Source: Salinivirgaceae bacterium (lineage in GTDB: Bacteria; Bacteroidota; Bacteroidia; Bacteroidales; SZUA-534). Taken from it: 64,000 bases of DNA. The notes under the pieces were generated by a model. That model searched no databases and was not told the DNA's origin. It saw nothing but the letters and a program-made list of their open reading frames with translations. Shown here piece after piece: positions 46,070 through 53,600 of the stretch. A program made the translations under genes and the position numbers. The number at the start of each line of letters is the position of its first letter. Position 1 is the first letter of the stretch. Location of the stretch: the NCBI GenBank assembly GCA_017474765.1, contig JAFVGW010000044.1:23676-87675 (forward strand). The letters are read 5' to 3'.

Positions 46070-47398
46070 TTAGCAGCAAAAGAAAACATCTATACACCGC
46101 CGCGCGTATTTTTCGAGGCCGTCGGCCTTTTGTCTTGCGTGTATCAGGCGGTCGGTGCGCTCATCTTGCTTTTCGGGTTGCAGGTGCTGTTCAATTCGGC
46201 GGTAGAGTTCGGCGTAGGTGTCAATGCGGCTGTCGGTGCGCTCGTCGTATGTGTGCCAAACGTGGCTGCGCTCGGCGTTCCACTGGGTGCGTCCGTCAAT
46301 CAGGAGTACGACAATAGGAAAAGTTGTGCCTTGCTTTTCGTATAGTTGGCCGTCGAGATAGATTATATCGGCAATTCGGTACTGGCGGTGCAGGTAACTA
46401 ACAAACGTGCGCCACTGGCCGAACAACGCGCCATTTTTCCAATACGTGTCGCGCCAGTCGGTTAGTTTGGTTGACATTTTGCCGCCGACAATGATTGCGG
46501 CGCGGCCTTTGTCGGCCATCTGCTCCAGTGCGAGAATTGCTATTTTGTGGTCGAGGCGTTCAAAGGTGTAGGTTGCTGCGCGTCCGTCAATCGTGCCGCT
46601 GCGTACAAGAAAATCTTTTTTGTTGTGGTATGTGTCAAAAGGTGGATTCATTATAACGCCTGAAAACGGCTTGCCAAACGCGCCAATGGTGGTTGCGTCG
46701 AGCATTGTAGCCGAATGAAAGCCCATCTGCGCGAGGCTGTTGTAGCGTAGGTCGTCGAGTTCGTTAACGGTGGTTTGCTTCGTAGGTAGCGCAATGGTAA
46801 GCAGTCCGTTTCCTGCGGTTGGCTCATAGAACGAATCGCCGCCTTTAGAGCGCACCCACTCACCAAGCATAAAGGCCAATGGGCAGGGCGTAGAATATTG
46901 CTGACGCGATGCGCTTAACTGGTCTTTCGGTTCAACTCTCACCTGACGACCGTAAAGGTCGTAGAGCGCGTCGAAACGCTGGCGAAGCGGCTGGCCGTTG
47001 TTGGCTATCCGTCGGGCTTCAAGCACTACGCCAACCTCGCACGCTTGCATAAGTTCATTTTCTGTCAGGTCGAAGCCCTGATTGCAGATTTTTCGGGCTT
47101 TCCGCAGGTCGAGTTTGTCGCCTTGTTTGTAACGGTCGGCAATTTGCCGTCCCAATTCAAAAATTCTTTCGGCCTTTGGTTTGGTGTTGAGAGCCACAAC
47201 TGGTTTGAATGAATACTCATCACAATTTTTCCATACACGGCCATCGGGGGCTTCCACATCGCACTCGTAGCGTTCATAACCGCCGCGTGTGCTTTTTCGC
47301 ACCGACAAAACGGTGCAGACGGCCTTGTATGGGATATAGTTTTCGGCGTTGTGTTCGTTTATCACCTTGTCGCCCTTTTTGAATCTGCTTACTGCCAT
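46070..47398 (-). CDS. N6-adenine DNA methylase (polyvalent/SNO-associated)
   Basis: 442 aa from MAVSRFKKGDKV; an upstream extension runs through the promoter. N-terminal SH3-like KGDKVINEH and an insert domain precede the Rossmann methylase: SAM motif FYEPTAGNGLLTIAL, catalytic NPPF in VIMNPPFDTYHN, and QYSTPCPLAFML. It modifies adenine (or cytosine N4) by family; target sequence unknown. Such methylases accompany Strawberry-notch helicases. The tail RTDRLIHARQKADGLEKYAR is a weak version of the shared tag. Own promoter and terminator. Confidence 0.85.
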   Translation of the reverse strand: MAVSRFKKGDKVINEHNAENYIPYKAVCTVLSVRKSTRGGYERYECDVEAPDGRVWKNCDEYSFKPVVALNTKPKAERIFELGRQIADRYKQGDKLDLRKARKICNQGFDLTENELMQACEVGVVLEARRIANNGQPLRQRFDALYDLYGRQVRVEPKDQLSASRQQYSTPCPLAFMLGEWVRSKGGDSFYEPTAGNGLLTIALPTKQTTVNELDDLRYNSLAQMGFHSATMLDATTIGAFGKPFSGVIMNPPFDTYHNKKDFLVRSGTIDGRAATYTFERLDHKIAILALEQMADKGRAAIIVGGKMSTKLTDWRDTYWKNGALFGQWRTFVSYLHRQYRIADIIYLDGQLYEKQGTTFPIVVLLIDGRTQWNAERSHVWHTYDERTDSRIDTYAELYRRIEQHLQPEKQDERTDRLIHARQKADGLEKYARRCIDVFFCC

Positions 47399-47424
47399 AA
47401 CTGCTTGTTTTTGATTTACAAGCA

Positions 47425-47456
47425 CAAAGGTAAAAGGTGAATTTGGCTTAATCAAC
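47425..47456 (-). promoter_or_regulatory. Phage promoter, third member of the family
   Basis: Minus strand GTTG (47453-47456), 20-bp spacer with ATTA and CAAAT, then TACCTTTG (47425-47432), a perfect TAnnTTTG. It lacks the palindrome and phased array of copies A and B and drives the methylase gene. Confidence 0.7.
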
Positions 47457-47469
47457 GGCGAAAAAACAC

Positions 47470-47497
47470 AAAAAAAGCCCGACGGTTAATCGGGCTT
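47470..47497 (-). terminator. Intrinsic terminator of the GNAT cassette
   Basis: Minus strand AAGCCCGA/TCGGGCTT stem with 7-nt loop and seven T's. Confidence 0.9.
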
Positions 47498-47518
47498 GTA
47501 TAAGATATTCCAATAATG

Positions 47519-48067
47519 TTAGTCGGGTAATATTGCACCCAAATCAAAATACATTGGAATAGTGTCATTTTTAGGATTGGGCTTTTTCGATAACCTTGCA
47601 AAACCCATTTTCTCATAAAACGATTCAGCGTCAGGCAAAGCGTCAACCGTTACAAAACGACAGCCTACTTTTAGGTCTAACGCCATTTTGATAGTTCGGT
47701 TTATTATCAGTTTCCCAAATCCATTGGCAGCATAATTATCATCGACAGCCAGTTGGCACAATTTTAGCGCAGGATAACTGCTGCGCCGTTTGTTATTTGG
47801 TATCTTCTTTGCCAATTTGTTCCAAAAACTTTTTTCTTCATCATTCATAGCTACCTTGTCGGTTGCCAACGAATAATAAGCAATAACTTTATTATCTATC
47901 AAAATAACATACGTGATGGCCAGTCTTTCGCCCTGATAGAGTATGGCTAAATCTTTTAAAAAATGTTCAAAATGATGTTCGCTTTTTGAACACATAAAAT
48001 CATCAACGGAAGTTGATTCGTTTAGAATATCCCAACCCCATTCAAAATCGTCAACCGAGCCAAACAT
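47519..48067 (-). CDS. GNAT acetyltransferase, toxin-like
   Basis: 182 aa. GNAT core: LAITYVILIDNKVIAYYSL, then LKLCQLAVDDNYAANGFGKL (acetyl-CoA loop) and FVTVDALPDAESFYEKMGF. The pattern matches GNAT toxins of the TacT/AtaT group, which acetylate aminoacyl-tRNA. Just upstream, separated by 2 bp, is a 55-aa gene that would be the antitoxin. The pair has its own promoter and terminator, the layout of a cargo cassette. Confidence 0.8.
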   Translation of the reverse strand: MFGSVDDFEWGWDILNESTSVDDFMCSKSEHHFEHFLKDLAILYQGERLAITYVILIDNKVIAYYSLATDKVAMNDEEKSFWNKLAKKIPNNKRRSSYPALKLCQLAVDDNYAANGFGKLIINRTIKMALDLKVGCRFVTVDALPDAESFYEKMGFARLSKKPNPKNDTIPMYFDLGAILPD

Positions 48068-48069
48068 AA

Positions 48070-48237
48070 TCAATTTTGCTTTCTAATTCTTCTTGATTCA
48101 AATTTTGCTGCGTCAGCGTATATTTCCGCAACTCTCTCTCTTGACAGCGGCTTAACATTCTCCATCGCCTTTAAAAGCCTTTTTGCGTCAGCACCTTTTA
48201 AGACTGGAGTTTCGCTAAAAAACATTGCTGTTTCCAT
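48070..48237 (-). CDS. Small putative antitoxin paired with the GNAT protein
   Basis: 55 aa, METAMFFSETPVLKGADAKR... ending FESRRIRKQN. Not a DUF1778 ribbon-helix-helix by eye, but small, charged, first in the operon and 2 bp from the acetyltransferase. The SETPVLKGADAKRLLK core recalls small Bacteroides proteins of similar context. A role as antitoxin is inferred from position. Confidence 0.65.
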   Translation of the reverse strand: METAMFFSETPVLKGADAKRLLKAMENVKPLSRERVAEIYADAAKFESRRIRKQN

Positions 48238-48261
48238 AATCTTTTGTGTTTTAATTCTTCA

Positions 48262-48292
48262 CAAAGATAAAGATTTTGCGATTCGCGGCAAA
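48262..48292 (-). promoter_or_regulatory. Consensus Bacteroidetes promoter of the GNAT cassette
   Basis: Minus strand TTTG (48289-48292), 19-bp spacer, TATCTTTG (48262-48269). An exact match to the -33/-7 consensus, unlike the phage's own promoters, so the cassette probably uses host sigma factor constitutively. Confidence 0.75.
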
Positions 48293-48320
48293 AGAAAACT
48301 ATTATGATAAATCATTACAA

Positions 48321-48713
48321 TTATTGTCGTTTCTTACGCCGCAATTCAGCGCGGCGGCGTTCACGGTCGGATTTAGAGGCTGGAGCGTCCTCTCCTTTGC
48401 TGTTTTTGCCAGCCTTGAACGCAAGATACAAGGCCAGTGCAATGGCAGCGGCAATGCCGCCGTATTTGAATAGGTTGCTCTTTTTGCCATCATCGGTGGT
48501 GGCTGGCGTGGCCGCTTCGGGGCGCACCAGTTCACCTGCTTTCAGCAAACCCAACATTTTCAGGTTCTGCTCGGCTGTGCCAGTATAGTCGGCAATGCCG
48601 TTGGCGGCGGCTATCTGCTTGCGATAGTCAAAACTGCTGTCAATCTTCATTTCGACAAGAGCGTTTACAATACTCGATTGCTCCGCTCCAGTGTATTTTG
48701 CGTATTTTTCCAT
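48321..48713 (-). CDS. Membrane-anchored protein with peptidoglycan-binding-like N-terminus
   Basis: 130 aa. Residues 1-65 (SSIVNALVEMKIDSSFDYRK, IAAANGIADYTGTAEQNLKM) resemble repeat domains at the ends of phage cell-wall enzymes. One membrane helix follows (YGGIAAAIALALYLAF), then a basic tail (SDRERRRAELRRKKRQ). Overlaps the start region of the upstream membrane protein. Likely envelope or virion protein; uncertain. Confidence 0.55.
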   Translation of the reverse strand: MEKYAKYTGAEQSSIVNALVEMKIDSSFDYRKQIAAANGIADYTGTAEQNLKMLGLLKAGELVRPEAATPATTDDGKKSNLFKYGGIAAAIALALYLAFKAGKNSKGEDAPASKSDRERRRAELRRKKRQ

Positions 48714-48714
48714 A

Positions 48715-49200
48715 TTACAAACAATAAATTCCAAGAAACATCATAACCACAACGGCCAGTTCAGCCCAAAACGTGAGGTTTTGGCGGCGGTTGATTAGCC
48801 AGCCAGCCAGCCCGAAAACCAAACCCAACACCATTGCCTGCCAGTTGCCCACAAGTGCGAAAAAGGCCGTTGCCGCGCCAGCCCAAACACCAGCGGCGGT
48901 GTAGTGTACGCTCTTTGTCAGCGTTTCTTTGAAAGCGGCGGCTGCGCCAACAAACATCATTCCCGAAACCGACAAGAACGGCAGAAACTCATAGCGCCCT
49001 GCGCACTTGCCAATCCAGCAAATGATTGTGAGAATACCAACCAGCCACATAACAAACGTAAACAAGAAACGCTTGTTGAAATACACACCCCATAGGTAGT
49101 AGGTGTTGCTGATACTGCACGGCACGCCGTCGCACAAAAAGGCGGTTGCCGCAAGATAGACAGCGATAATGCCAAATGCGATAATCAATAAAGTGTTCAT
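48715..49200 (-). CDS. Multi-spanning membrane protein
   Basis: 161 aa with about five hydrophobic segments (first MNTLLIIAFGIIAVYLAATAF; others VMWLVGILTIICWI, MVLGLVFGLAGWLI, LAVVVMMFLGIYCL). Loop motif CSISNTYYLWG is recurrent in Bacteroides phage and mobile-element membrane proteins. No catalytic motif. Confidence 0.65.
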   Translation of the reverse strand: MNTLLIIAFGIIAVYLAATAFLCDGVPCSISNTYYLWGVYFNKRFLFTFVMWLVGILTIICWIGKCAGRYEFLPFLSVSGMMFVGAAAAFKETLTKSVHYTAAGVWAGAATAFFALVGNWQAMVLGLVFGLAGWLINRRQNLTFWAELAVVVMMFLGIYCL

Positions 49201-49231
49201 ATTGTTTTAGTTTTTAAGGTTTTACAAAGCA

Positions 49232-49263
49232 AAGCCATACGCCGACCTAACAGCGTATGGCTT
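49232..49263 (-). terminator. Strong hairpin after the histone-like gene
   Basis: Perfect 11-bp stem AAGCCATACGC/GCGTATGGCTT with 10-nt loop, followed on the minus strand by TTTGCTTTG. Probable terminator with weak U-tract. Confidence 0.6.
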
Positions 49264-49269
49264 ACGCGG

Positions 49270-49575
49270 TTACTTTTTACTGATACGCTTTTTGGCGCGT
49301 TGAATGGCGCGAGTTGTCGCTTTCGACGCTGCCTTACGAGCGCGTGCGAAGATTTTGCCAGTCTGCTTGCGCACGCTTCGTGCGGCTTTGGTAAACTCCT
49401 TTCGCACAGCCTTTTGGCTTATACCAGTGCTGCAAGCCGTCGGCTTGCTTGTTTCCTCGGCTTTTTCAGCCGTTGCAGCCTTTTTAGCCGCAGGTTTGGC
49501 GGCTTTTTTGGCTCTCTTCTTTTTCGTTGACAATTTGGATTTAACCTTGCCAACTAAATCCTTGAATCCGTCCAT
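49270..49575 (-). CDS. Small basic histone-H1-like protein
   Basis: 101 aa, about 40 percent Lys/Ala, very high pI. N-terminal KLSTKKKRAKKAAKPAAKK and C-terminal KIFARARKAASKATTRAIQR resemble Hc1/H1 DNA-condensing tails. No membrane segment. Probably coats or condenses DNA, in the virion or during expression of the arsenal; inferred from composition. Confidence 0.65.
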   Translation of the reverse strand: MDGFKDLVGKVKSKLSTKKKRAKKAAKPAAKKAATAEKAEETSKPTACSTGISQKAVRKEFTKAARSVRKQTGKIFARARKAASKATTRAIQRAKKRISKK

Positions 49576-49609
49576 AAGATTTGATTTTAGTTATGAAAAT
49601 GAAAAAGGG

Positions 49610-49879
49610 TTATTTAATGACTAATTCCAGTTCGGGCAGGGTGATTTGCTCCCTCAATGCCCTGATTTCAAGCACTTCGAGCAACTGCCCCATAAGCGAT
49701 TGCTGTTGGCGCAGCAATTCATCGGAACAAATTGGCTCAAATGTCAGCACTCTAGCCTTGCGCTTGGTGTTCATCGCCTTTAGCCTTTCGTAGCGGATTT
49801 TTGTTTGACAATACTCTGCGACGAAACGCTCTTTGTAGTCGTTGCTACACATTGTGTTTACGGTGTCTTTTAAGTCCAT
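49610..49879 (-). CDS. Small phage protein (YKERF...RYERL type)
   Basis: 89 aa. DYKERFVAEYCQTKIRYERL then LLRQQQSLMGQLLEVLEIRA follows a pattern common to small proteins of tailed phages in gut bacteria (related to a crAss-like phage family). Function unknown. Confidence 0.6.
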   Translation of the reverse strand: MDLKDTVNTMCSNDYKERFVAEYCQTKIRYERLKAMNTKRKARVLTFEPICSDELLRQQQSLMGQLLEVLEIRALREQITLPELELVIK

Positions 49880-49898
49880 AATTTTGATTTTTAAGGGT

Positions 49899-52058
49899 TT
49901 AAATATTCATTAACTCCAGTTTGAGTTTCAGGGCTTTGGCCTTTGCTTTTGCAAGACGTAGGCGGCGCTCGTTGAGAAGCGTGTCGCTGCCCGAAACGCC
50001 CTCGAAAATATTGTCGCTATCGGGGCTGAAATGGCCGTTGTTGCGAGAGGCTGATTTGATTTGGTTGGATTTGAAAACAACAAACAATTTATCGCTTTCA
50101 TCAATCGGATTGGTTACAATGATTCCGTCGTAGTCGCCAGCCTCGTATTGGTGCATTATTCTGCTGGTTTGAAAATCATACCAATCTTGAGTGTCGTAGC
50201 CCTTATGTTTTGCTTTAAACTCGTCAACCTGAACAAGTAACGGTTTTTCAATCCGCAAATAAACATCTAACACAATCGGCTTGCCGCCCTCCCATTCAAC
50301 AGCACCCTCGGCGTGGTCTTGTGCGGCGGTTTTGTTGGCCGTGAAGAAAAAGCCTTTGTCTTTTAGTGGCTTATTCTCTTCAAAATCCCATTTTGTGCCA
50401 TTGTCCCAATGTCCGAATTTAGCCACATCGAAAGTGTCGAACTCGGCGTTTGTTCCGTGATAGACTACAAGGGGATTTCCGTCAGCGTCAACAACTTTTG
50501 AACCACTGAACCAAATATCGAATGGGGCGGCGGCGTTAGTGTCGGGAAGTGGGGCGGATTGGTCGGTAGGCTGTACTGCTTTTTTATGTTCTATTACTTT
50601 TGCGTAACCCGAACAATCAACAAATTCGCCAGTTTCTAATGCGTGGCCAAATCCATTGATTATAGCATCAATAATTTTCTCGGCGTAAGATTCGTAGTCC
50701 TCTTTTGAATATCGATATTCAGTGTATTCAACATCAGCGTCGGGATATTTATGTTCAAACAAGGCCACATAAACGCTAATGTTAAAATCGGCATTGTTCG
50801 CTTTGAAATTTTTGGGATTCGCATTGTGGTTGCTAATACGGAAATTTAGCAGTCCTTTTGGTGTTATGTAATAGTTATAAGAACTTTGTCCGTGATAAAT
50901 CATTTTAAACAAACGGCGCAACCATAAAAGCACTCTGCCCAAACTTTCAAGTTTGAGTTTTTTAAGCGGTATGTCAAACGGCTTATAATCGCCGTTTTGG
51001 TATTTCTTTAGATTGTTTTTTGCTGATTGTGTGTTTTTTTCTAACTTTGCCTCGTCAATGTCGATTTGGGAAAAGGTGTTGTTAGAGCTACCTAAAAGGC
51101 TTGACTTTCTTCCGAACAATGCTTCAACACTTGGCTCGGCATTGTGCAGACGAAGATTAGCCGATTTCATATCGGCTTTTTTTGTGCCTTGCAGACCTTT
51201 TTCCGCTTCGTGTTGCTGGTCTTTCCAATCGGCAAACGCCAGCAAGCAATCCATTATCATATCACAAACGGCTTGAGCGGATTTTACCCTTATTCCTTTG
51301 TCTAACAATTCCCCAGTAATACGTGTAACAATGTCGTGCGCCGCCATACGGTTTTGAAAACGTAGGCTGTCGGTGGTGTTTTCAGGGCTTTCGTACTGGC
51401 GCTTTTTCCATTGGCTGATTTCAACCATCGCATTAACCAACATCAACGACAATTCCTGCGCCGCTTCAACCTTTACGCGGCCTTTGGTTATCAGTCGCAT
51501 AAAGAATTTATGCCGCTCATCGTCAATGTATTTGCCCTCACTGGTCGGCTGATTGGCTTTTTTTGTGCCTTGCAGACCGCCGAAAATCCGCTCGGCCATA
51601 GTGTCGTAATCGGTTATGTCCTCGTCGAAATACCAGTCGCCGATTTTCATAATGTTGGGCAAGCCGTCGGGTGTCTGCCACAAAAACTCACGCGCAGAAT
51701 CGGCGTTATCTCTCAAAATGTGATAGACGGTGCTGCGCTTGTCGCCCTTGTAGTTCTGATATTTAAGCCAGTTTTTCAGGGCTTCCTTGTAAGCCTCAAT
51801 ATAGCCGTTGCTTACGCCTTCGAGTGTGTCAAACTTACTTTTTATCCACTCGTCGTACTTCATACCGTGTTCTTTGAGCGAGCATTTGTCGCGCTTGGCG
51901 TCAAGTTCATCAATGCGCTTGTAAATGTATTCAGGCACTTTTTGCCCAGCGGCTTTGTAGCGGTCGCAAGCGTCCCACAATTCGCTTATGCCGTCGTTAC
52001 AGTCAATTATGTCGGTGCAATTTGTGGCCATTGTGTATGGCGAAAGAGTAATTCTCAT
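49899..52058 (-). CDS. Polyvalent protein with ADP-ribosyltransferase domain and C-terminal tag
   Basis: 719 aa. N-terminal helical part (1-300) carries two WK-x-x-Q motifs (ISQWKKRQY, FADWKDQQHE). The ART domain occupies about 520-690: PLVVYHGTNAEFDTFDV, KGFFFTANKTAAQDHAEG, DVYLRIEKPLLV, DYDGIIVTNPI and FSPDSDNIFEG. It ends with the tag RLRLAKAKAKALKLKLEL plus MNI. Expected activity is transfer of ADP-ribose to a host or phage protein; no target is known. A second Met ten codons in is an alternative start. Confidence 0.72.
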   Translation of the reverse strand: MRITLSPYTMATNCTDIIDCNDGISELWDACDRYKAAGQKVPEYIYKRIDELDAKRDKCSLKEHGMKYDEWIKSKFDTLEGVSNGYIEAYKEALKNWLKYQNYKGDKRSTVYHILRDNADSAREFLWQTPDGLPNIMKIGDWYFDEDITDYDTMAERIFGGLQGTKKANQPTSEGKYIDDERHKFFMRLITKGRVKVEAAQELSLMLVNAMVEISQWKKRQYESPENTTDSLRFQNRMAAHDIVTRITGELLDKGIRVKSAQAVCDMIMDCLLAFADWKDQQHEAEKGLQGTKKADMKSANLRLHNAEPSVEALFGRKSSLLGSSNNTFSQIDIDEAKLEKNTQSAKNNLKKYQNGDYKPFDIPLKKLKLESLGRVLLWLRRLFKMIYHGQSSYNYYITPKGLLNFRISNHNANPKNFKANNADFNISVYVALFEHKYPDADVEYTEYRYSKEDYESYAEKIIDAIINGFGHALETGEFVDCSGYAKVIEHKKAVQPTDQSAPLPDTNAAAPFDIWFSGSKVVDADGNPLVVYHGTNAEFDTFDVAKFGHWDNGTKWDFEENKPLKDKGFFFTANKTAAQDHAEGAVEWEGGKPIVLDVYLRIEKPLLVQVDEFKAKHKGYDTQDWYDFQTSRIMHQYEAGDYDGIIVTNPIDESDKLFVVFKSNQIKSASRNNGHFSPDSDNIFEGVSGSDTLLNERRLRLAKAKAKALKLKLELMNI

Positions 52059-52091
52059 AGTATTGGATTGTGATTTTATATTTAAGACTTT

Positions 52092-52259
52092 TTACCTTGT
52101 TATATATTCACAAGCAACGCTTCTTGGATTTGGAAAAATGCGGCGGTCGCAATCGCCAAACTTTTTGCAATCGCCACATTTGTATCTCAAAAACCAATTG
52201 GGGTTTTTATGTATATATGCGTCCTTTCGTACTGTTTTTTTTTTACTGAAATGTGCCAT
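52092..52259 (-). CDS. Small Cys-rich protein
   Basis: 55 aa beginning MAHFSKKKTVRKDAYIHK. Cysteines in YKCGDCKKFGDCDRR and SVACEYIT could form a zinc knuckle. Sits between the 719-aa and 127-aa genes. Not a known family. Confidence 0.55.
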   Translation of the reverse strand: MAHFSKKKTVRKDAYIHKNPNWFLRYKCGDCKKFGDCDRRIFPNPRSVACEYITR

Positions 52260-52278
52260 AATATTATGTTCGTTTTAA

Positions 52279-52662
52279 CTAAAAGTAAAAGCCTTGATAC
52301 ACAACTCTATCGCCCTTTAGAAAGCGCTCGCGGCCAACATCGCTCCAGTTGGTTACGCAGAATGTTTTGCTGGCGCGGTCGTATGAGCCTTTTATCCACA
52401 CTTGGTTTTCTTTCGGGTACTCGATTGGCGAGAGCGTGAACAAATCTTTAGGATTCACCTCGCGCAGAGTTACGGCTTCAAGGCCGAGTTTTTTTGCGAG
52501 TTGGGCGCGGTCGATTGGCTTGCTTTTGGTTGCACCTAACGTGCGTTTGGTGCTGGCCTTGCTTGCCGCAGGTATATTGCTGGCGTGAACTATAACATTC
52601 TTGTATGGTTCAAAGGTAAATTTTTTTGGTCGCGCGGTGCGTGTTTTCTTTGTAGTTGCCAT
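52279..52662 (-). CDS. Phage protein with SH3-like C-terminal domain
   Basis: 127 aa. Basic N-terminus (KKTRTARPKKFTFEPYKNV), C-terminal domain QVWIKGSYDRASKTFCVTNW and ERFLKGDRVVYQGF. The latter is a small beta domain recurring in Bacteroides phage proteins. Function unknown. Confidence 0.6.
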   Translation of the reverse strand: MATTKKTRTARPKKFTFEPYKNVIVHASNIPAASKASTKRTLGATKSKPIDRAQLAKKLGLEAVTLREVNPKDLFTLSPIEYPKENQVWIKGSYDRASKTFCVTNWSDVGRERFLKGDRVVYQGFYF

Positions 52663-52674
52663 AGTTTCAAGTTT

Positions 52675-53280
52675 TTATACGATTGTGATTGTTATTCGCT
52701 GGCCGTTTTTGTGAGCCTTTTCCAGTTCGGCGTAAAGCCGCCAAAAGGCAGCGGACGAGTTATTGATTGCGTCGCCCTTGCTGGCGATTGATTCGCCGAT
52801 AAGCAAACAGCCCTCGGTGTCTTTCGGGTAGTTCCCGATATGCAGCAAAACGCCCTCGTATGCAGGAACATTCAGCAGTCGCGGCAACTTGAAGCCTATT
52901 TTTGCATAGGTGCTGTTCGCGCCTCGCGCCTGATACTTGGGCGATACGGTGTTCATATCGATAACGTATGTTCCAGCAGGTATGCAGGTTTCGCCGTTCA
53001 CCTTGATTTTTTTGATTTCGGCCAGCGGCATATCGGCTGACAATCCTCTATCCCTATCCTCCAGCGTATAGCCGAAGAATTTTCCGTTGATGTAGAGTTC
53101 GCCAATGGTACTGGCAGTAGTTCTCTTGATTCGTTTAACTTGTAGTTTCATATCTCCTCCGTTTGTTTGATAATTAGTCAGTGATTGGCGAAGCGCAAAA
53201 CGCTTCCGATAAAGAATAAAGCCGCCAATTCCCAGCGTCAGCACGCTGGCGGCGATTATGATTTTCGTTGAATTTTCCAT
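52675..53280 (-). CDS. DUF5675 (L,D-transpeptidase-like) protein with N-terminal membrane anchor
   Basis: 201 aa from MENSTKIIIAASVLTLGIGG, which gives one membrane helix. DUF5675 spans about 46-200: GELYINGKFFGYTLEDRDRG, CIPAGTYVID, VLLHIGNYPKDTEGCLLIGE (His and Cys arranged as in the family). Such proteins are linked to phage lysis. An internal ATG at 53151 has a strong GGAGG 5 nt upstream, so a soluble 158-aa form may also be made. First gene behind copy B of the promoter-leader module. Confidence 0.8.
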   Translation of the reverse strand: MENSTKIIIAASVLTLGIGGFILYRKRFALRQSLTNYQTNGGDMKLQVKRIKRTTASTIGELYINGKFFGYTLEDRDRGLSADMPLAEIKKIKVNGETCIPAGTYVIDMNTVSPKYQARGANSTYAKIGFKLPRLLNVPAYEGVLLHIGNYPKDTEGCLLIGESIASKGDAINNSSAAFWRLYAELEKAHKNGQRITITIV

Positions 53281-53366
53281 CTTTCTATCATTTTTAACAT
53301 TTACAATCCGTTCCAAAAACGCGGATTTTTCCGCGCAAGGCGTAAGAATCGAAAATCGGTCGAGGT

Positions 53367-53431
53367 GCAACAACGTACAACAGCATACAATAAAGTACAA
53401 CAAAGTACAACAGCGTACAATAACAAACAAC
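53367..53431. repeat. Seven ACAA motifs exactly 10 bp apart (copy B)
   Basis: gcaac at 53367, then acaa at 53377, 53387, 53397, 53407, 53417 and 53427. Mostly preceded by GT, giving gtacaa. Same phase and copy number as copy A. Confidence 0.85.
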
Positions 53432-53455
53432 TGATTTATAGAACCTTACAAGCGC

Positions 53456-53487
53456 GTAAGGTATAAGGTGGATTTGATATAATCAAC
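53456..53487 (-). promoter_or_regulatory. Phage promoter, copy B
   Basis: Minus strand GTTG (53484-53487), 20-bp spacer with ATTA and CAAAT, then TACCTTAC (53456-53463) overlapped by the palindrome at 53444-53461. Confidence 0.6.
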
Positions 53488-53600
53488 GGCGATTTTTCAG
53501 GGAGCAAAATCCCATAGCAAAATTTTTGAGAAAATAGGCAACAAAATGGGGCTAAAAAACTTTTTTTCGCGCCTATTTTTTTTTGCGCCGATAAATGTTG

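Larger units (their letters stand above)
53312..53496. repeat. Copy B of the duplicated promoter-leader module
   Basis: About 185 bp similar to 45831-46013, in front of the DUF5675 gene: promoter, overlapping palindrome (CCTTAC-aagcgc-GTAAGG), seven 10-bp-phased ACAA motifs and hairpin CGCGG-ATTTTT-CCGCG (53320-53335). On the minus strand the hairpin is followed by five T's, so it could act as an attenuator. Confidence 0.85.

Noticed and set aside
53281..53430. N-terminal extension of the DUF5675 protein
   Set aside because: Reads through the phased array and hairpin of the leader; low-complexity Cys/Leu peptide with no support.
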